DNA of 64,000 nt, taken from NCBI RefSeq assembly GCF_003054195.1, contig NZ_QBKP01000002.1, positions 203,970 through 267,969 on the forward strand. The letters are read 5' to 3'. A program made the translations under genes and the position numbers. The number at the start of each line of letters is the position of its first letter. Position 1 is the stretch's first letter. Shown in pieces: positions 62,810 to 64,000 of this stretch. The stretch is from Gemmobacter caeni. GTDB taxonomy: Bacteria > Pseudomonadota > Alphaproteobacteria > Rhodobacterales > Rhodobacteraceae. The notes under the pieces were generated by a model, which had not been told where the DNA came from, made no database searches, and was given only the letters and a program-made list of their open reading frames with translations.

Positions 62810-64000
62810 ATGAAGAAGATCATCGGGGCGGCGCTCCTGTTGCCGCTCCTCTCCACGCAGATTTCGGCGGAGACCGCCGCAGCCGCCCCCTCCGAGCCGC
62901 CCCGTGCGGATCTCGTCGTGACGGGGCAGGGGGGCACGCTCCGGGCGGCCGGATACCTGCTTGACGCGGAACAGGTCCGCCACCCGGAACAGGGCGGGGT
63001 GATCCTGTCCGGGGTCACCCTGACCCGTCCCGGACGGGACGGTCTCGTCCTGATCCGGCAGGTCGAGGTGTCAAACCTCGCCATCGCCGCAAGGCTCCTC
63101 GACCCGACCGGGCCCTGTCTTGCGACCGACGCGATGTCCGGGACCGTCACGGCCCGTGAGATCCGTTTCAGGCCCGACCAGGACCTCGGGGTCCCGGATG
63201 GACGTGAGGAGGTCCGCCTCCCGCTCCTGCGCCTTGAGGCGACCCAGATCGGATGCTCCCTTCAGGTCAGCGCCGAGGCGGACGGGGTGAGCGTTTCCGG
63301 TGTGGACGGGTCCCGGATCGATCTTGCGACGATCGAGGCGCGCGCCCGTCTCTCGGGCCCCTCGATGCACAACGTAGACCTGCGCGTCGACCTTTTAGGG
63401 ATCTCCCTCAACACGGTTGAGGGCCCGGGCGGGCTCGCCGCGGCGGAGGCCGGGTTCAGCATGGTCGCCGACCTGGCCCCGGGCGGCCTTCTCGACCAGA
63501 TCCGCTCTGACGCCCCCCTCCCCGACCTGATCAGCGCCGGACGGGACGGGGTTCTGCGGGGCGGGGCCTACTTTCGCGGACTCGAGCTCACCCCGGACCG
63601 GTTCCTCCCCGAAGGCGACCTCAAGCGGGTCAGGCTGGACGGCAAGGGTCCGATCCGCGGCGACTTCGATCTGACCGGATCGGTCGAACGCGGGGAGCTC
63701 CGGTTCCGGATCGCCTCCGACCTGTCCGGTCTCGCGGCCGGGGAGATCGCCCTGATCGGCGGACTCCCGGGCCCGAGCGCACCGGTCATCCCGGAGGCGA
63801 TCAGCGCCTCCGTGCCGATCCCGGCCGATCTGATCGGGTCAACCCTGAGCCGTCTCTCCCTCAGCTGGCGCGACGACGGGGTCTCTGATCTGATGCGGGA
63901 GGTGCTCGGCCGGGACCCGGAGGGGGCCGCGCAGGCCCTGATCGGGGAGCGGGTCGAACGGGTCGCCGGACGCCTTCCGGGGGGGCTCTCCGCCACAGCG
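62810..64000 (+). CDS. exported protein of unknown function, runs off the window
   Basis: The frame is open to the last base, so 397 residues are visible and the end is missing. It has a signal peptide (KKIIGAALLLPLLSTQISA). The mature part is made of strand-rich segments (ADLVVTGQGGTLRAAGYLLD; GVTLTRPGRDGLVLIRQVEV; IEARARLSGPSMHNVDLRVD) that alternate with Asp/Gly turns, reminiscent of AsmA-like or lipid-binding beta proteins, though I cannot assign a family. It follows icmB by 27 bases and probably belongs to the transfer operon. ATG 62810 has GGGGGA upstream; ATG 62798 is in frame too. Confidence 0.75.
   Translation, partial: MKKIIGAALLLPLLSTQISAETAAAAPSEPPRADLVVTGQGGTLRAAGYLLDAEQVRHPEQGGVILSGVTLTRPGRDGLVLIRQVEVSNLAIAARLLDPTGPCLATDAMSGTVTAREIRFRPDQDLGVPDGREEVRLPLLRLEATQIGCSLQVSAEADGVSVSGVDGSRIDLATIEARARLSGPSMHNVDLRVDLLGISLNTVEGPGGLAAAEAGFSMVADLAPGGLLDQIRSDAPLPDLISAGRDGVLRGGAYFRGLELTPDRFLPEGDLKRVRLDGKGPIRGDFDLTGSVERGELRFRIASDLSGLAAGEIALIGGLPGPSAPVIPEAISASVPIPADLIGSTLSRLSLSWRDDGVSDLMREVLGRDPEGAAQALIGERVERVAGRLPGGLSATA

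Overview
The window is a GC-rich stretch of what looks like a large conjugative repABC plasmid (or chromid) of an alphaproteobacterium, most likely of the Rhodobacterales. This rests on an intact repA-repB-repC cassette with an antisense RNA in the repB-repC gap, a circularly permuted two-piece tmRNA of the alphaproteobacterial type, and GapR- and GcrA-like proteins. Almost every gene is packed tightly, often with 4-base ATGA start/stop overlaps. Most genes are hypothetical accessory genes.

Layout. 1-0.6 kb: 3' end of a TnpB-like gene cut by the window edge. 0.87-1.18 kb: a tmRNA gene on the minus strand with its own promoter. 1.3-3.6 kb: DNA methyltransferase, GapR and small unknown genes. 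3.6-8.8 kb: replication and partition region with DnaA boxes, repABC, a ctRNA and eight copies of the palindrome TTGCCCGCGGGCAA (probable parS). 8.4-15.1 kb: DUF4031 gene, a DsbA-like gene, then a six-gene operon in which all five junctions overlap by four bases (AAA ATPase, exported trypsin-like protease, two unknown proteins, NYN-domain protein, HAD protein). 15.2-22.5 kb: subtilisin autotransporter, serine recombinase and an operon of unknown genes with a zinc-ribbon membrane protein and a phosphoesterase. 22.9-29.8 kb: DUF1612-like DNA-binding protein, repeat-containing secreted protein, a surface lipoprotein divergent from a possible Slam-like barrel, and a phosphoesterase. 30.1-42.3 kb: a minus-strand block rich in envelope proteins (OmpA-like lipoprotein, lysozyme-like protein, two M15-type peptidases, two nuclease-fold proteins, AIM24, small membrane proteins). 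42.3-45.9 kb: type IA topoisomerase and a UvrD-type helicase. 46-64 kb: an I-type (Dot/Icm, IncI Tra-like) type IV secretion system.

The secretion system is arranged as two divergent arms. The minus arm reads GcrA-like regulator, primase-helicase, icmL, icmK, icmE, icmG, icmC. The plus arm reads icmD, icmJ, an unknown 491-residue protein, icmB and an exported protein that runs off the window. Between the arms lies 0.84 kb with ten copies of a GTCAC-centred repeat flanking an AT-rich stretch, which could be an origin or a regulatory hub. The other expected parts (dotA-D, icmO/P/T, relaxase) are not seen and probably lie beyond the right edge.

The most unusual features are the plasmid-borne tmRNA and a recurrent element, TTTGCGAAAAA, found in either orientation in at least 17 intergenic gaps. 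It overlaps the -10, spacer, -35 or upstream part of recognisable 17-base-spaced promoters, as a plasmid-wide operator would. No CRISPR array, tRNA, rRNA or complete insertion sequence was seen.
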